This document shows positions 39,362-49,454 of a stretch of DNA of 64,000 bases, piece by piece (position 1 is the stretch's first letter; every line of letters starts with the position of its first letter). Below the pieces are notes generated by a model, which saw nothing but the letters and a program-made list of their open reading frames with translations, was not told where the DNA came from and did not search any database. The stretch lies in contig JACQBG010000026.1 in NCBI GenBank assembly GCA_016194585.1, forward strand, positions 62,001-126,000, read 5' to 3'. Source of the DNA: Gemmatimonadota bacterium. Its GTDB lineage: Bacteria; Gemmatimonadota; Gemmatimonadetes; Gemmatimonadales; Gemmatimonadaceae. Made by a program: the position numbers and the translations under genes.

Positions 39362-40509
39362 CCATGCGCACGCTGGCCGCCGCTCTCCTCATCCTCAGCC
39401 CACTCGCCTGCATGTCCCGCGACAAGCGCTCCGAGAATTCCGGCCCAGCGACGGTGACGCGCGCTCCGTTCGGCGTGCTCCCCTCGGGCGACTCCGTGCA
39501 CGTGTTCACCCTCACGAACGCGCACGGCATCGAGGTGCGCCTGATCGACTACGGCGGGCTCATCATCTCGCTCCGGACGCCCGACCGCAACGGCACCCTC
39601 GGCGACATCGTGCTCGGCTACGACTCGCTCGACGGCTACCTGAAGTCGACGCCCTACTTCGGCGCACTGGTCGGCCGCTACGCCAACCGCATCGCGAAGG
39701 GGCAGTTCACGCTCGACGGCACGACGTACCATCTCGCGATCAACAACGGCCAGAATTCGCTGCATGGCGGGTTGAAGGGATTCGACAAGGTGCTCTGGGC
39801 CGCCGAGCCGTTCTCCGATTCCAGCGGCACCGGCGTGGCGCTCACGTATACGAGCAAGGATGGCGAGGAGGGCTACCCGGGCACGCTCAAGGTCCGCGTG
39901 ACGTACACGCTCACCGACCGCAACACGTTCGCCATCGACTATCGCGCGACGACCGACAAGGCGACGCCGATCAACCTGACGCAACACAGCTATTTCAACC
40001 TCGCCGGTGAGGGTTCCGGTGACGTGCTCGGGCAGGTGATCCGGATCGACGCCAACGAGTACACGCCGGTCGATTCCACGCTGATCCCCACCGGCCGGCT
40101 CGAGCCCGTCGCCGGCACGCCGTTCGACCTGCGGCGCGACGTAGCGATCGGCGCGCGCATCGACGAAGCGAACGTGCAGTTGCAGCGCGCCGGCGGCTAC
40201 GACCACAACTTCGTCATCAGCCGGAGCGACAGCGGGCTCGCGCACGCCGCGCGCGTGGTGGAGCCGAAGAGCGGGCGCACGCTCGACGTCGAGACGACGG
40301 AGCCCGGGGTGCAGTTCTACACGGGCAACTTCCTCGACGGCACGATCACGGGGAAGGGCGGGCACGTGTACAAGCGCCGCAGCGGCTTCTGCCTCGAGAC
40401 GCAGCACTTCCCCGATTCACCGAATCAGCCGTCGTTCCCCTCGACGATCCTGCGGCCGGGGGCGGAATTCCATTCCCGCACCGTCTATACGTTCGGCGTC
40501 GCCGAGTAG
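39358..40509 (+). CDS. galM: aldose 1-epimerase (GalM-like), lipoprotein-like signal
   Basis: ATGA overlap; GRYANRIAKGQFTLDGTTYHLAINNGQNSLHGG; NLTQHSYFNLAG; YDHNFVIS. Confidence 0.9.
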   Translation: MTMRTLAAALLILSPLACMSRDKRSENSGPATVTRAPFGVLPSGDSVHVFTLTNAHGIEVRLIDYGGLIISLRTPDRNGTLGDIVLGYDSLDGYLKSTPYFGALVGRYANRIAKGQFTLDGTTYHLAINNGQNSLHGGLKGFDKVLWAAEPFSDSSGTGVALTYTSKDGEEGYPGTLKVRVTYTLTDRNTFAIDYRATTDKATPINLTQHSYFNLAGEGSGDVLGQVIRIDANEYTPVDSTLIPTGRLEPVAGTPFDLRRDVAIGARIDEANVQLQRAGGYDHNFVISRSDSGLAHAARVVEPKSGRTLDVETTEPGVQFYTGNFLDGTITGKGGHVYKRRSGFCLETQHFPDSPNQPSFPSTILRPGAEFHSRTVYTFGVAE

Positions 40510-40515
40510 CGCCGC

Positions 40516-43407
40516 TCAGCGGGGCAGCGCGACCGTCGAGACGTACTGCGGTTCGACGTTCTCGAAGTACAGGCCGCGGAACTGTCCCGGCTTGAGCGAC
40601 GGCAACTGCAGCTCGAACCGGTACGGCCGGTCCGGTTCGAGCCGCGACACGTCGGCGTAGAATCCGACGAACGTGCTCCGCACCACGCGCACGGCGGTGT
40701 ACGCCTTGCGGAACTCCACCGGCGCGCCGTCGATGGACAGCGTCGCTTCCCACCGGTCGTCGGGCTCGCTGAAAGGCGCGAACAGCAGCAGCCGCTCCGG
40801 CGCGAGCCAGGTCGTGCGGTAGTCGTCGGCAGTCCAGGGGATCGGCCATGCGTGCCGCCGTGCCGCGAGCTGCTCGAAGACGCGCTTCGGGATGGTGAAC
40901 GTTCCGCTCACGCGCCCGCCGGCGAACGTCGAGTCATAGGTGACGGCGGGTTGCAACTGACGGAACTCGGCGCCGGCGAATGTCACTTCGAGTTGCACCA
41001 CATCGCCGTTGCGCGCGGCGACCGGGACCTCGACGCCGTTCACCCGCGCGCGGCGCACGCTGGCGATGATCGCTCCCGATCGCTGACCGGTAGCGCCGTG
41101 GGGAAGCGCGATCTCCAATCGAACGTTCGTTCCACTTTCGCCGGAGGCGCCGCGGACGTCGAGTACGCCGTCCTTCACTGTGGCCGTACCGGGTGCGCCG
41201 AACAGCACCGGCGCCGTCATCGGGCCGGCGGGCGAGAGTTCCAGCACGAGCGCCGAGCCGCCGTCGAGCATCACGCTCATGGTGTCGCCGCGCTGCCAGA
41301 AACCGGCGCCCGGCTTGCCGAGGCGCCGGCCCTCGAGCGGATGCACTTCCCGCACCGCGACGCGCGCGCCATAAGTGAGTCCGATCGACGCGTCGAGCGG
41401 GACGCGCGCCGTGAGGCGGCGCGCATCGGGATTGAACAGGAAGATGAAGCCGTGGTCGCCGTCGATGGCCGCGGTGCCATCGACCTTGCCGAGCGCGGGT
41501 GCCCCGAGGATGGTGCGCGTGTGCCGGAGCAGTTCCTTGTGCGTCGCAGTCCACTGCAGCCAGCGGCGCATCCATGCGCGATCCTTCTCGCTGAAATGCG
41601 CATTCTCCGCCGAGTCGCGGGCCGGGAGCATGTCGAGCACGTTGTTCCACCCGGCGACCGCGACGGACGACAGCAGCGAGTAGCGCCAGCCGAGGTAGTC
41701 CCAGTCGCGCGCGCGGTACGAGGTGAGCACGGTGCCGCGGTCCGCGGTCTTCACCGCCGGCATCTCGTCGGTGGAGTCGGAGCGCGACGTCTGGTGCGTG
41801 ATGAACCCGGGTACCAGCTCGCTCGGCGTGAACTCGTAGTTGCGGTAGCGATACGCGGTCCACCGCTCGCGGTCGGCGGAGACGCGATCGAAGTGCAGAT
41901 CCGGATAGGGGAGGAAACTCTCCGGCTGTTCGTCGTTGAACGTCGGGTGCGGGTAGCTCCCGGCGAGCCAACTCCACGGACCGTAGAGGTGGTACGCCTG
42001 GCGCCCGTCGATGACCACATCGGGGATGCGCCGGCGGAGTTCCTCCATCACGCGGCGCCATCCATACCACTGCGCGTAGCGGCTCGGGCCGTCGAAGGTG
42101 AGGAAGGTGTGGTCGAACGAGTAGCCGGCGATCCCTGTGCGGTCGTGGAACGCGACCAGCTGCTCGATGAGCCAGTCCTGCAGCGCGCGGTTGCCCAGCG
42201 TCGCGGCCTGCCGCTTCGGGTTGTTGCGCGACGGCACGAGCCAGTCGGGGTTCTGCGAGAAGGGAAGCACGGGATAGACGTAGGCGAGCAGCCGCAACCG
42301 CTTGCCGCGCGCATAGTCCACCATCTCGCTCACGCTCGGCGGAACGGTGCTCGTCTTCGCGTCCCACTCGCCTTTGCGGATCTTCTGGCCGAGCCCGAGC
42401 CAGAGCACGTGCTCCCAGCTCCAGTCGTCCACGCTCTCCTCCCGGCGGGAGAGTGCGGAATTGGATGGCGCGTAGAGCACGTACTGTGCGCCGACCGCGG
42501 CGGCCTGGTCGAACACGCGCTTGTATTCGGCGCGCCCTGCCGCCGTGCCCACATCGATCTGGTAGTCGTTCACGCACCAGCCCACGAAGACGTCGATCGG
42601 TGTGGCCGGCCGGTAGAGCAGTTGCGAGCGCACCATGGCGGTGAAGGCCGCGATCTCCGCTTCGTCGAGGCCCGCCGTCGTGTCTCCAGCGGTGCGCCAT
42701 TCCGGGATCATATGTGCTGGAAGGCGGTGGCCCGAGAGCCGGACGGGCGCGATGAAGGCGCGGTCGGAGTGGAATGGGCCGTAGCTCTTCTGCCACTCCA
42801 TCTGCGGCGTGTAGCGCAATGAGAACGCGTTGCCGTGGAGGTCGGCGTGGAGGAACGGGTTCTGGGCGACGATGAGGAGGGAGCGGTCGTCGCCGAACCG
42901 GACGGCGGCGCCGTAGTCGGCGGTGCCGAGGCTCGGGCGGACGCTGGTGGGGCGGAAGACGCCGGTGGGCGTCTCGGCGAACGTCGTCGCGAACGGTGTG
43001 ATGCTGTCGACGACGAAGCGGTCGACGGTGTCGGACGTCAGCGTGATCTGTTTGCTGACGAAGGTCCAGTCAGATTTGAGTTCGTAGGTGACGGTGATGG
43101 CGAACGGCTTGGCGTCGTAGGTGAAGGAGACGCTGTGTGCCGTGGAGTGACGCGTGGGAGCAGGGAGGTTCGTGCTCTCGAAGGCGAGGTTCGCGACGCT
43201 CAGCGCGAAGTCGTCTGACCGCAACGAGTCGATGCGGTGGTCGGCGAGCGTGGTGATGGACGTGAGGCCGCGGGGGCCGAAGTCGGCCTCGAGGAGCGAG
43301 TTGCGGAGGGATTGGGCTCCGAGCGGCGAGAGTGCGAAAAGCGTCGATGCCGCGGCGAGGAGCCGGCGGCGGGTGGATCGCGCGGGGTGACTCAGTCGCG
43401 GCGGCAT
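40516..43407 (-). CDS. putative glycoside hydrolase (GH36/melibiase-like TIM barrel), secreted
   Basis: Signal peptide; IDVFVGWCVNDYQIDVG; GIAGYSFDHTFLTFDGPSRYAQW; VVIDGRQAYHLYGPWSWLAGSYPHPTFNDEQPES. Confidence 0.6.
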   Translation of the reverse strand: MPPRLSHPARSTRRRLLAAASTLFALSPLGAQSLRNSLLEADFGPRGLTSITTLADHRIDSLRSDDFALSVANLAFESTNLPAPTRHSTAHSVSFTYDAKPFAITVTYELKSDWTFVSKQITLTSDTVDRFVVDSITPFATTFAETPTGVFRPTSVRPSLGTADYGAAVRFGDDRSLLIVAQNPFLHADLHGNAFSLRYTPQMEWQKSYGPFHSDRAFIAPVRLSGHRLPAHMIPEWRTAGDTTAGLDEAEIAAFTAMVRSQLLYRPATPIDVFVGWCVNDYQIDVGTAAGRAEYKRVFDQAAAVGAQYVLYAPSNSALSRREESVDDWSWEHVLWLGLGQKIRKGEWDAKTSTVPPSVSEMVDYARGKRLRLLAYVYPVLPFSQNPDWLVPSRNNPKRQAATLGNRALQDWLIEQLVAFHDRTGIAGYSFDHTFLTFDGPSRYAQWYGWRRVMEELRRRIPDVVIDGRQAYHLYGPWSWLAGSYPHPTFNDEQPESFLPYPDLHFDRVSADRERWTAYRYRNYEFTPSELVPGFITHQTSRSDSTDEMPAVKTADRGTVLTSYRARDWDYLGWRYSLLSSVAVAGWNNVLDMLPARDSAENAHFSEKDRAWMRRWLQWTATHKELLRHTRTILGAPALGKVDGTAAIDGDHGFIFLFNPDARRLTARVPLDASIGLTYGARVAVREVHPLEGRRLGKPGAGFWQRGDTMSVMLDGGSALVLELSPAGPMTAPVLFGAPGTATVKDGVLDVRGASGESGTNVRLEIALPHGATGQRSGAIIASVRRARVNGVEVPVAARNGDVVQLEVTFAGAEFRQLQPAVTYDSTFAGGRVSGTFTIPKRVFEQLAARRHAWPIPWTADDYRTTWLAPERLLLFAPFSEPDDRWEATLSIDGAPVEFRKAYTAVRVVRSTFVGFYADVSRLEPDRPYRFELQLPSLKPGQFRGLYFENVEPQYVSTVALPR

Positions 43408-43411
43408 CGAG

Positions 43412-43798
43412 TCAGAACTTCGCCGCCTTCTGCACATCCTCCGGAAACTCCTCCATCTCCTGCACCCGCCGTACTTCGATCATGTCCCCGTCGAGCATCG
43501 GCGCCCGCCGTGCCCACTCCACCGCTTCCGCGGGCGTCTTGACCTGGATCATCCAATAGCCGCCTACCAGCTCCTTCGACTCCGAGAACGGCCCGTCCAC
43601 GACCGTCGTCTTCGCGCCGCCGAACTGCACGCGCACGCTCGCCGCCGGCGGATGGAGCCCGTTCAGGTCGAGCAGCACCCCGGCCTTCGCCATCGAGTCG
43701 TTGAACTTCGCCATCTTCGCCACGAGATCGGCCGGCGGCGTGAAATCGGCGGCCGCGTCGTCGTAGGCCTTGGGTATCACCAGCAGCATGAAGCGCAT
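43412..43798 (-). CDS. YciI/DGPF-domain protein
   Basis: MRFMLLVIPKAYD; VVDGPFSESKELVGGYWMIQVKTPAEAVEWARR. Confidence 0.88.
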   Translation of the reverse strand: MRFMLLVIPKAYDDAAADFTPPADLVAKMAKFNDSMAKAGVLLDLNGLHPPAASVRVQFGGAKTTVVDGPFSESKELVGGYWMIQVKTPAEAVEWARRAPMLDGDMIEVRRVQEMEEFPEDVQKAAKF

Positions 43799-43909
43799 CG
43801 TGTGGACTCCTTCAATGGTGTCGGGGTCGCGACCACCGGGCGATGATCGCACCACAGCCGCCCGAACGCGAGCGCTCGCTGCTCCTGGCGAAGGAGGCGG
43901 GGCTGCCGC

Positions 43910-46156
43910 CTACGGCGACAGCATCTGGGTGACCTTGAGCACGAGGCTGCGTCCCACGACCGGCGCGTCGGGCGTCGTGAACCGCTGTTCGTTGTAGACG
44001 AGGAAGAGGTCCGACAGGGGGTGGTGGATCAGGTTGAACCGGATGTTCGTGTTGAACTGCCGGATGGCCGCGTCGTACTGCGCGAGCGCATCGAGGAACA
44101 TGGCGGTCGTGAACGAATAGGTCGTGCGCGCCGTCCAGAGCGTGGCGTCGAACTTCTGATTCGGCCGGTCGAGCGTGGCGCTCGTGTGCTGGACGCCCGT
44201 CGAGATCCGGAAGTGATAGCCGGGGTGGAAGTTCACGGTCGCGTTGACCGTCTTCTGCGTGCCGCTCCAGAGGCCGCCGCCGATAGCCGTGAGGCCGAGT
44301 GAGAGCGGGCGGCTCGGGTTCGTGTTGTAGATCCACTGCCACTGCGTCCACTGATAGCCGCCGGGCGCGATCTGCTGCGCGCCCGGATCGGCGCGGTTCA
44401 GCCGGAGCGAGTCGGTGAGGAAGTTGTAGTAGACGTTCGCCGAGAACTCGGTGTACCCGCCGTCGTTGAAGAAGAACGTCTGCCCGTTGTGCAGGTACTT
44501 CCCGATCGTGGCGCCACCCACGTCGTCGTAGTAATTCCACGTCACGTGCGGATGCAGCTCGCGGATGCCGTGTTCCTGCAGCCACGACGATCGTGGCCGG
44601 AGGCCCATGTCGAGGAAGTATTTGCGGACGTCGGTGCGCCGGTAGTAGCCGAGGTCGTCCTCGAAGCCCTGGCCGAGCTCCATCGACGCGACCTTCACGT
44701 GGATGAATTGCGCTTCGTAGTTGACGGACGTGCGCCAGGCGTACTGGCCCGTGGTCTTGCCCGGCGTCTCGGATTTCACCAGGAACGAGTTCCAATCCAC
44801 CACGCCGCCGAAGCGGATGTTCTCGTCCACGCCGAAGACGTGGTTGTAGCCGGCGTTCGGCCCCGCGCCGTCGCGGCCGAGGTAGAACACGCCCACGTCC
44901 GAGCCCGGTGCGAGATTGCGCTTGAGCCGGAGCGCGCTGTAGGTGCTCGCGGGCGTCGAATCGGTCGCGTCGGTGCGCATCGCGAGCGCGCCGATGCCGA
45001 TGCCGTCCGTGGTGCCGGTGAGCCGCGCCCCGAACGGGATCGGCGTCGGGGTGCCGTTCGCCGTCAATCCGATGCGACGACTGAAGAAGAGGAGCAAGTC
45101 CTCGTCGGGCGTGGTCACCGAGGAGACCTGGTTGTTGCGCGCGGCGTCTCCCACGTAGAACATCCCGGAATTCTCGAGGAAGAACTCGCGTTTCTCCGGA
45201 AAGAACTGGGAGAACTGCGTGAGGTTCACCTGCTGCTCGTCGGCCTCGACCTGCGCGAAGTCGGGATTGACCGTGACGTCGAACGTGAGGCTGCGGCCGA
45301 GTGCCGTCTTGAGGTCCACCCCCGCGGCGCCGCTCGACGTGTACGGCGTGACGCCGACGTCGCGCACGGTCTTTGCCAGCACGTAGGGCTTGAGCCGCAG
45401 GTCGTGGGGTGTGTCCACGGGATGCACGCCCTCGAGGTCGCCGGCGAGCGAGAGCCGCATCACGTTGTACTCGCGGGGGATCGGCGCCCAGCAGTCGATC
45501 TCGTTCTTGCGGCGGATGCGGCGCGCGAAGTTGATGCCCCACGTGCCGTCGGCGTTCGGATCGAAGCGCAGCCCGCGGAACGGGATGGTGATGTCGGCGA
45601 TCCAGCCGTCACGGACGATGCGCGTGCGCACGCTCCACACCGCGTCCCAGCTCCCGTTCACCTCGCGTCCCTCGCTGGCGACGAGCCGGTCGGCCTTGGC
45701 GCCCGCGGCGTTCGTGAGGAACATGTAGCCGTTGTGCCGGTCGCGGAACGTGTCGAGGATCACTTCGAAGTCGTCCTCGTCGACTTCGTAGAAATCCTTC
45801 TTGATGTCGTTGATGATGATCTTGTCCGGCTCGCGGTCGTGCATGTACGCGCGGATGTACAGGTTGTTCGCGTCGTACGCCACGCGGACTTCGGTCGCCT
45901 CGGTCGCGGGCTGTCCGGTCCCCGGCTCCGTCTGCGTGAAGCCGTCGGCGACGTCGGCTCGCTTCCAGGTCTCCTCGTCGAGGGCGCCTTCGACCTTGAG
46001 TGCGGTGGGCGCGCGCATCGCCGACAGGTGACGTGAGCCAGGGCCGCGCACGGGCGCGGGAGCCGGCACCGCGGGCGCCTCGGCGGCGGGCGGTTGCTGG
46101 CGGCCCTGGGCGAGCGCCGCCGTCAGGAGCAGCGCGGGAATGACGATGAGTTGCAT
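43910..46156 (-). CDS. DUF5916 / CBM9-like secreted outer-membrane protein
   Basis: LKVEGALDEETWKRADVADGFTQTEP; VAYDANNLYIRAYMHD; NPDFAQVEADEQQVNLTQFSQFFPEKREFFLENSGMF. Confidence 0.88.
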   Translation of the reverse strand: MQLIVIPALLLTAALAQGRQQPPAAEAPAVPAPAPVRGPGSRHLSAMRAPTALKVEGALDEETWKRADVADGFTQTEPGTGQPATEATEVRVAYDANNLYIRAYMHDREPDKIIINDIKKDFYEVDEDDFEVILDTFRDRHNGYMFLTNAAGAKADRLVASEGREVNGSWDAVWSVRTRIVRDGWIADITIPFRGLRFDPNADGTWGINFARRIRRKNEIDCWAPIPREYNVMRLSLAGDLEGVHPVDTPHDLRLKPYVLAKTVRDVGVTPYTSSGAAGVDLKTALGRSLTFDVTVNPDFAQVEADEQQVNLTQFSQFFPEKREFFLENSGMFYVGDAARNNQVSSVTTPDEDLLLFFSRRIGLTANGTPTPIPFGARLTGTTDGIGIGALAMRTDATDSTPASTYSALRLKRNLAPGSDVGVFYLGRDGAGPNAGYNHVFGVDENIRFGGVVDWNSFLVKSETPGKTTGQYAWRTSVNYEAQFIHVKVASMELGQGFEDDLGYYRRTDVRKYFLDMGLRPRSSWLQEHGIRELHPHVTWNYYDDVGGATIGKYLHNGQTFFFNDGGYTEFSANVYYNFLTDSLRLNRADPGAQQIAPGGYQWTQWQWIYNTNPSRPLSLGLTAIGGGLWSGTQKTVNATVNFHPGYHFRISTGVQHTSATLDRPNQKFDATLWTARTTYSFTTAMFLDALAQYDAAIRQFNTNIRFNLIHHPLSDLFLVYNEQRFTTPDAPVVGRSLVLKVTQMLSP

Positions 46157-46463
46157 GTGGGGGGAAGGGAGTGACGCGGGCGATTCTCGAACCCACGCCC
46201 CAGGACAGAAACTGGCGCGGCGGATGGATGCTCGAAAATAGCGAAAATCGAGACGCGGTGTTCTCCTTGCTCTGGAATACGCTGTCGCACGCCGGGGCGG
46301 CCGCCGATGGCGGGGACGGACGTGACGCGCCACGCGCGGGGAGGCGCGGCCGCGCCCAGCCCGGCGGCGGGGTGCGCGGCGTCGCGAAGGAATGATGTTG
46401 CCCGGAATGGCGCACGGTGGCGCCTGTCGCTGCGGCCCGCGACATCGCCGGGTACGAGTGCGT

Positions 46464-46487
46464 ATGGCGAAAATGCCATCGATGGCA
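46464..46487. promoter_or_regulatory. probable autoregulatory operator upstream of the vapBC-type operon
   Basis: ATGGC-gaaaat-GCCAT-cg-ATGGCA, containing perfect 14-bp palindrome TGCCATCGATGGCA (46474-46487), 13 nt before ATG 46501. Confidence 0.65.
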
Positions 46488-46500
46488 CTATCGTTATACG

Positions 46501-46722
46501 ATGCCCGCACCTTCGCACGCCGTGCTCACCATCTCCCCCAAGTTCCAGGTCGTCATCCCCCGCCACGTCCGCGAGGCGATGGGGCTGCGTCCCGGACAGA
46601 AGGTGCAATGCCTGCAGTATGAAGGACGCGTCGAGTTCATCCCCCTCCGGCCGGCGCGCGCGCTGCGCGGCTTCCTGAAAGGGATCTCGACGGGCGTCCC
46701 CCGCGAGGCCGACCGCGCGTGA
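46501..46722 (+). CDS. AbrB/MazE-fold antitoxin (VapB-like)
   Basis: LTISPKFQVVIPRHVREAMGLRPGQKVQCLQYEGRVEFIP. Confidence 0.88.
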   Translation: MPAPSHAVLTISPKFQVVIPRHVREAMGLRPGQKVQCLQYEGRVEFIPLRPARALRGFLKGISTGVPREADRA

Positions 46723-47108
46723 ACGTCGTCGACTCTTCGGGCTGGCTCGAATATTTCGCCGACGGGCCACACGCCGCGTTCTTCGCGCCAGCCATCGAGC
46801 GCACCGACCGGCTCGTCGTCCCGACACTGAGCCTGACCGAGGTCTTCAAACGCGTGCTGCAGCAGCGTGACGAGACCGCCGCGCTCGCCGCCGTGGCCGT
46901 GATGCACCAGGGCCGCGTGGTGGAACTCGACGGCGCCCTCGCCCTCGCCGCCGCGAAACTGGGCGTCGAACACCGCCTCCCGCTGGCCGACAGCGTGATC
47001 TATGCCACGGCGCGCGCCACCAGCGCGACGCTCTGGACGCAGGATGCGGATTTCGACGGACTGCCCGGCGTGAGGTACCGCGCGGCGGAACGCCGCAAGA
47101 AGCCCTGA
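46719..47108 (+). CDS. PIN-domain toxin (VapC-like)
   Basis: GTGA overlap; NVVDSSGWLEYF, SLTEVFKRVL, LPLADSVIYATARATSATLWTQDADF. Confidence 0.9.
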   Translation: MNVVDSSGWLEYFADGPHAAFFAPAIERTDRLVVPTLSLTEVFKRVLQQRDETAALAAVAVMHQGRVVELDGALALAAAKLGVEHRLPLADSVIYATARATSATLWTQDADFDGLPGVRYRAAERRKKP

Positions 47109-47175
47109 TCGCCGGCACGGCACGACGAGGCGAGCTGGAGCCCGGGCGCGCCTGAGGCAAGGGCCCCGGTCGCTT

Positions 47176-48924
47176 CTACTTCTTCCTCCCTCCGATCGGC
47201 GCGCCCTGCGGCATCGCCGCGCCGTCGTGGCGCGGGTCGCTCGCGCCGAAGTGCACCCCGTCGGCGTTCGTCATCACCACCTGGCCGAACCCGAAGTCCG
47301 ATCCGACGCGCGCCGGGCGCACCTGCGGCTCGTGGCCGAGCGCCTTGAGCTCCGCCACGACCGACGACGGCAGGTTCGCCTCGACGTACACGTCGCACCC
47401 ATCGAAGGTGAGCTTGGTGAAGCGGCTCGCTTCGAGCGCCTGCTTGATGTTCATCCCGAAGTCGGCGATGTCGCTCACGAACTGCGCGTGCGCCTGCGAC
47501 TGGTTCCACCCGCCCATGATGCCGAAGCCGATCTTCACGTCCCCCTTCTCCATGAAGCCGGGGATGATCGTGTGCAACGGCCGCTTGCGCGGCGCGATGG
47601 TGTTCGGCTGGCCGCGCTCGAGCGTGAACAGCCCGCCGCGGTTGTGCATCGCGAACCCGGTGCCCTTCGCGACGAGACCCGAGCCGAACGCCGAGTAGTT
47701 GCTCTGGATGAGCGAGACGATGTTGCCGTCCTGATCGACGACGGTCATGTAGATCGTCTCGCTCGCTCCCGCCTCGATGCCGGCCAGCTTCGAGGGCGTC
47801 ACATGGCAGTTCGCCTTGCTCTCGTCGATCTGCGCGGCGCGCGACGCGGCGTGGTCGGCCGAGAGGAGCTGCTGCACGGGGAGCTTCGAGAAGCGCGGGT
47901 CGCCGATGTACTTGAGCAGGTCGGCATAGGCGAGCTTCTTCGCCTCGATCTCGACGTGCATCGCCTTGGCGCTCGCCCATCCGTATTGGGCGATCGGGTA
48001 GCGCGACATGATGTTGAGCATCTCGAGCGCGGCGAGCCCCTGTCCGTTCGGCGGAAGCTCGTACACCGTCCAGTCGCGGTACTTCGTCGAGAGCGGTGTC
48101 ACCCACTCGGGCGTGAACTCGGCGAGATCGGCGGCGGTCATCGTGCCGCCGTTCTCCTTGATCGTCGCGAGCACCGCGGCGGCGGTGGGACCCCGGTAGA
48201 AGCCGTCGAAGCCGCCGGCCGCGATGCGCCGCAGCGAACCGGCGAGGTCCGGATTGCGGAAGAGTTCGCCGCCGCGCGGCGCATGACCGCCGGGCACGAA
48301 TGTGCTCTTGAAGGCGTCGTTCGTATACGCATAGCCCTGCGCGGCTGCCCAGATCCCGGCCGTCACCTCGGCCACCGGATATCCGTTCTGCGCGTAGTAG
48401 ATCGCGGGCGCGAGCAGTTCGCGGAACGGGAGCTTGCCGAACTTCTTGTGCATCGCGTCCCAGCCTGCGACGGCCCCCGGGACGTCCACCGTGTACACGC
48501 CACGCTGCGGCATGCGGCCGTTCGCCACCTTCGACGCCACGAACTCCGCGGTCATCCCCGTCGCCGCCCAGCCGCTCGCGTTCAGGCCGTAGAGCTTCCC
48601 AGACTTCTTCTCGTAGATGATCGCGAACAGGTCGCCGCCGATGCCGTTCATCATCGGCTCGGTGACGCCGAGCGTCGCGTTCGCCGCGATCGCCGCGTCG
48701 ATGGCGTTGCCGCCACGCTCGAGGATCTGCACGCCGGCCGACGACGCCAACGGCTGACTCGTCGCGACGATGCCGAACTGCGTCGCGATCACCGAGCGGC
48801 CGGGAACGGGGAGGCCCTTACCGTAGGGAAGCTTGTTCTCGCCCACGTCCTGCGCGGTCGAGACGTGCGAAGCGCAGGCGAGCAGGGCGGCGAGCACAAA
48901 GGCTGAGCGCTTCGACGGCGTCAC
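47176..48924 (-). CDS. ggt: gamma-glutamyltransferase family protein
   Basis: VATSQPLASSAGVQILERGGNAIDAAIA; ETIYMTVVDQDGNIVSLIQSNYSAFGSGLV; FGIMGGWNQSQAHAQFVSDI. Confidence 0.9.
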   Translation of the reverse strand: MTPSKRSAFVLAALLACASHVSTAQDVGENKLPYGKGLPVPGRSVIATQFGIVATSQPLASSAGVQILERGGNAIDAAIAANATLGVTEPMMNGIGGDLFAIIYEKKSGKLYGLNASGWAATGMTAEFVASKVANGRMPQRGVYTVDVPGAVAGWDAMHKKFGKLPFRELLAPAIYYAQNGYPVAEVTAGIWAAAQGYAYTNDAFKSTFVPGGHAPRGGELFRNPDLAGSLRRIAAGGFDGFYRGPTAAAVLATIKENGGTMTAADLAEFTPEWVTPLSTKYRDWTVYELPPNGQGLAALEMLNIMSRYPIAQYGWASAKAMHVEIEAKKLAYADLLKYIGDPRFSKLPVQQLLSADHAASRAAQIDESKANCHVTPSKLAGIEAGASETIYMTVVDQDGNIVSLIQSNYSAFGSGLVAKGTGFAMHNRGGLFTLERGQPNTIAPRKRPLHTIIPGFMEKGDVKIGFGIMGGWNQSQAHAQFVSDIADFGMNIKQALEASRFTKLTFDGCDVYVEANLPSSVVAELKALGHEPQVRPARVGSDFGFGQVVMTNADGVHFGASDPRHDGAAMPQGAPIGGRKK

Positions 48925-49006
48925 GGAGGTGTCCTCGGCGTACGGGATGACTCAAATTGGAGCGCGGCGGGGCGCACGGCCAGCGAGCGCGCTAACTTTC
49001 GGGGCG

Positions 49007-49432
49007 ATGACCGCCGAACGTTTCGAACTCCCGATCACCGTCCTCCCCGACGACATCGACGACCTCGGCCACGTCAACAACGTCGTGTACCTGCGCTGGA
49101 TCCAGGATGTCGCCATCGCCCATTGGAGCACGGCGGCCACCCCCGAGCAGCAGGCCGAGGTCGCGTGGGTCGCTCTGCGGCACGAGATCGACTACAAGCT
49201 GCCGACGCTGCTCGGCGACGCCGTCGTCGCGCGCACCTGGGTGGGCACCGCGGACGCCTCGAAGTTCGAGCGCAACACGGAGATCGTGCGCGTGAGCGAC
49301 CAGAAGGTGCTCGCCCGCGGGCGCACCATCTGGTGTCCTATCAATAGAAAGACCGGCCGGCTCACGCGAGTGAGCGAGGCGGTGCGGCAGCGCTTCTCCG
49401 TGCCGGCGCCCACTGAGCCACCGCGCGCATGA
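49007..49432 (+). CDS. acyl-CoA thioesterase (4HBT hotdog)
   Basis: ITVLPDDIDDLGHVNNVVYLRWIQDVAIAHW. Confidence 0.9.
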   Translation: MTAERFELPITVLPDDIDDLGHVNNVVYLRWIQDVAIAHWSTAATPEQQAEVAWVALRHEIDYKLPTLLGDAVVARTWVGTADASKFERNTEIVRVSDQKVLARGRTIWCPINRKTGRLTRVSEAVRQRFSVPAPTEPPRA

Positions 49433-49454
49433 GCCGCGTCATCGCGCCACCCCG

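Noticed and set aside
40852-42822. 656-aa plus-strand and 620-aa minus-strand alternative-frame ORFs
   Set aside because: Overlap the coherent 40516-43407 coding frame; low-information composition.
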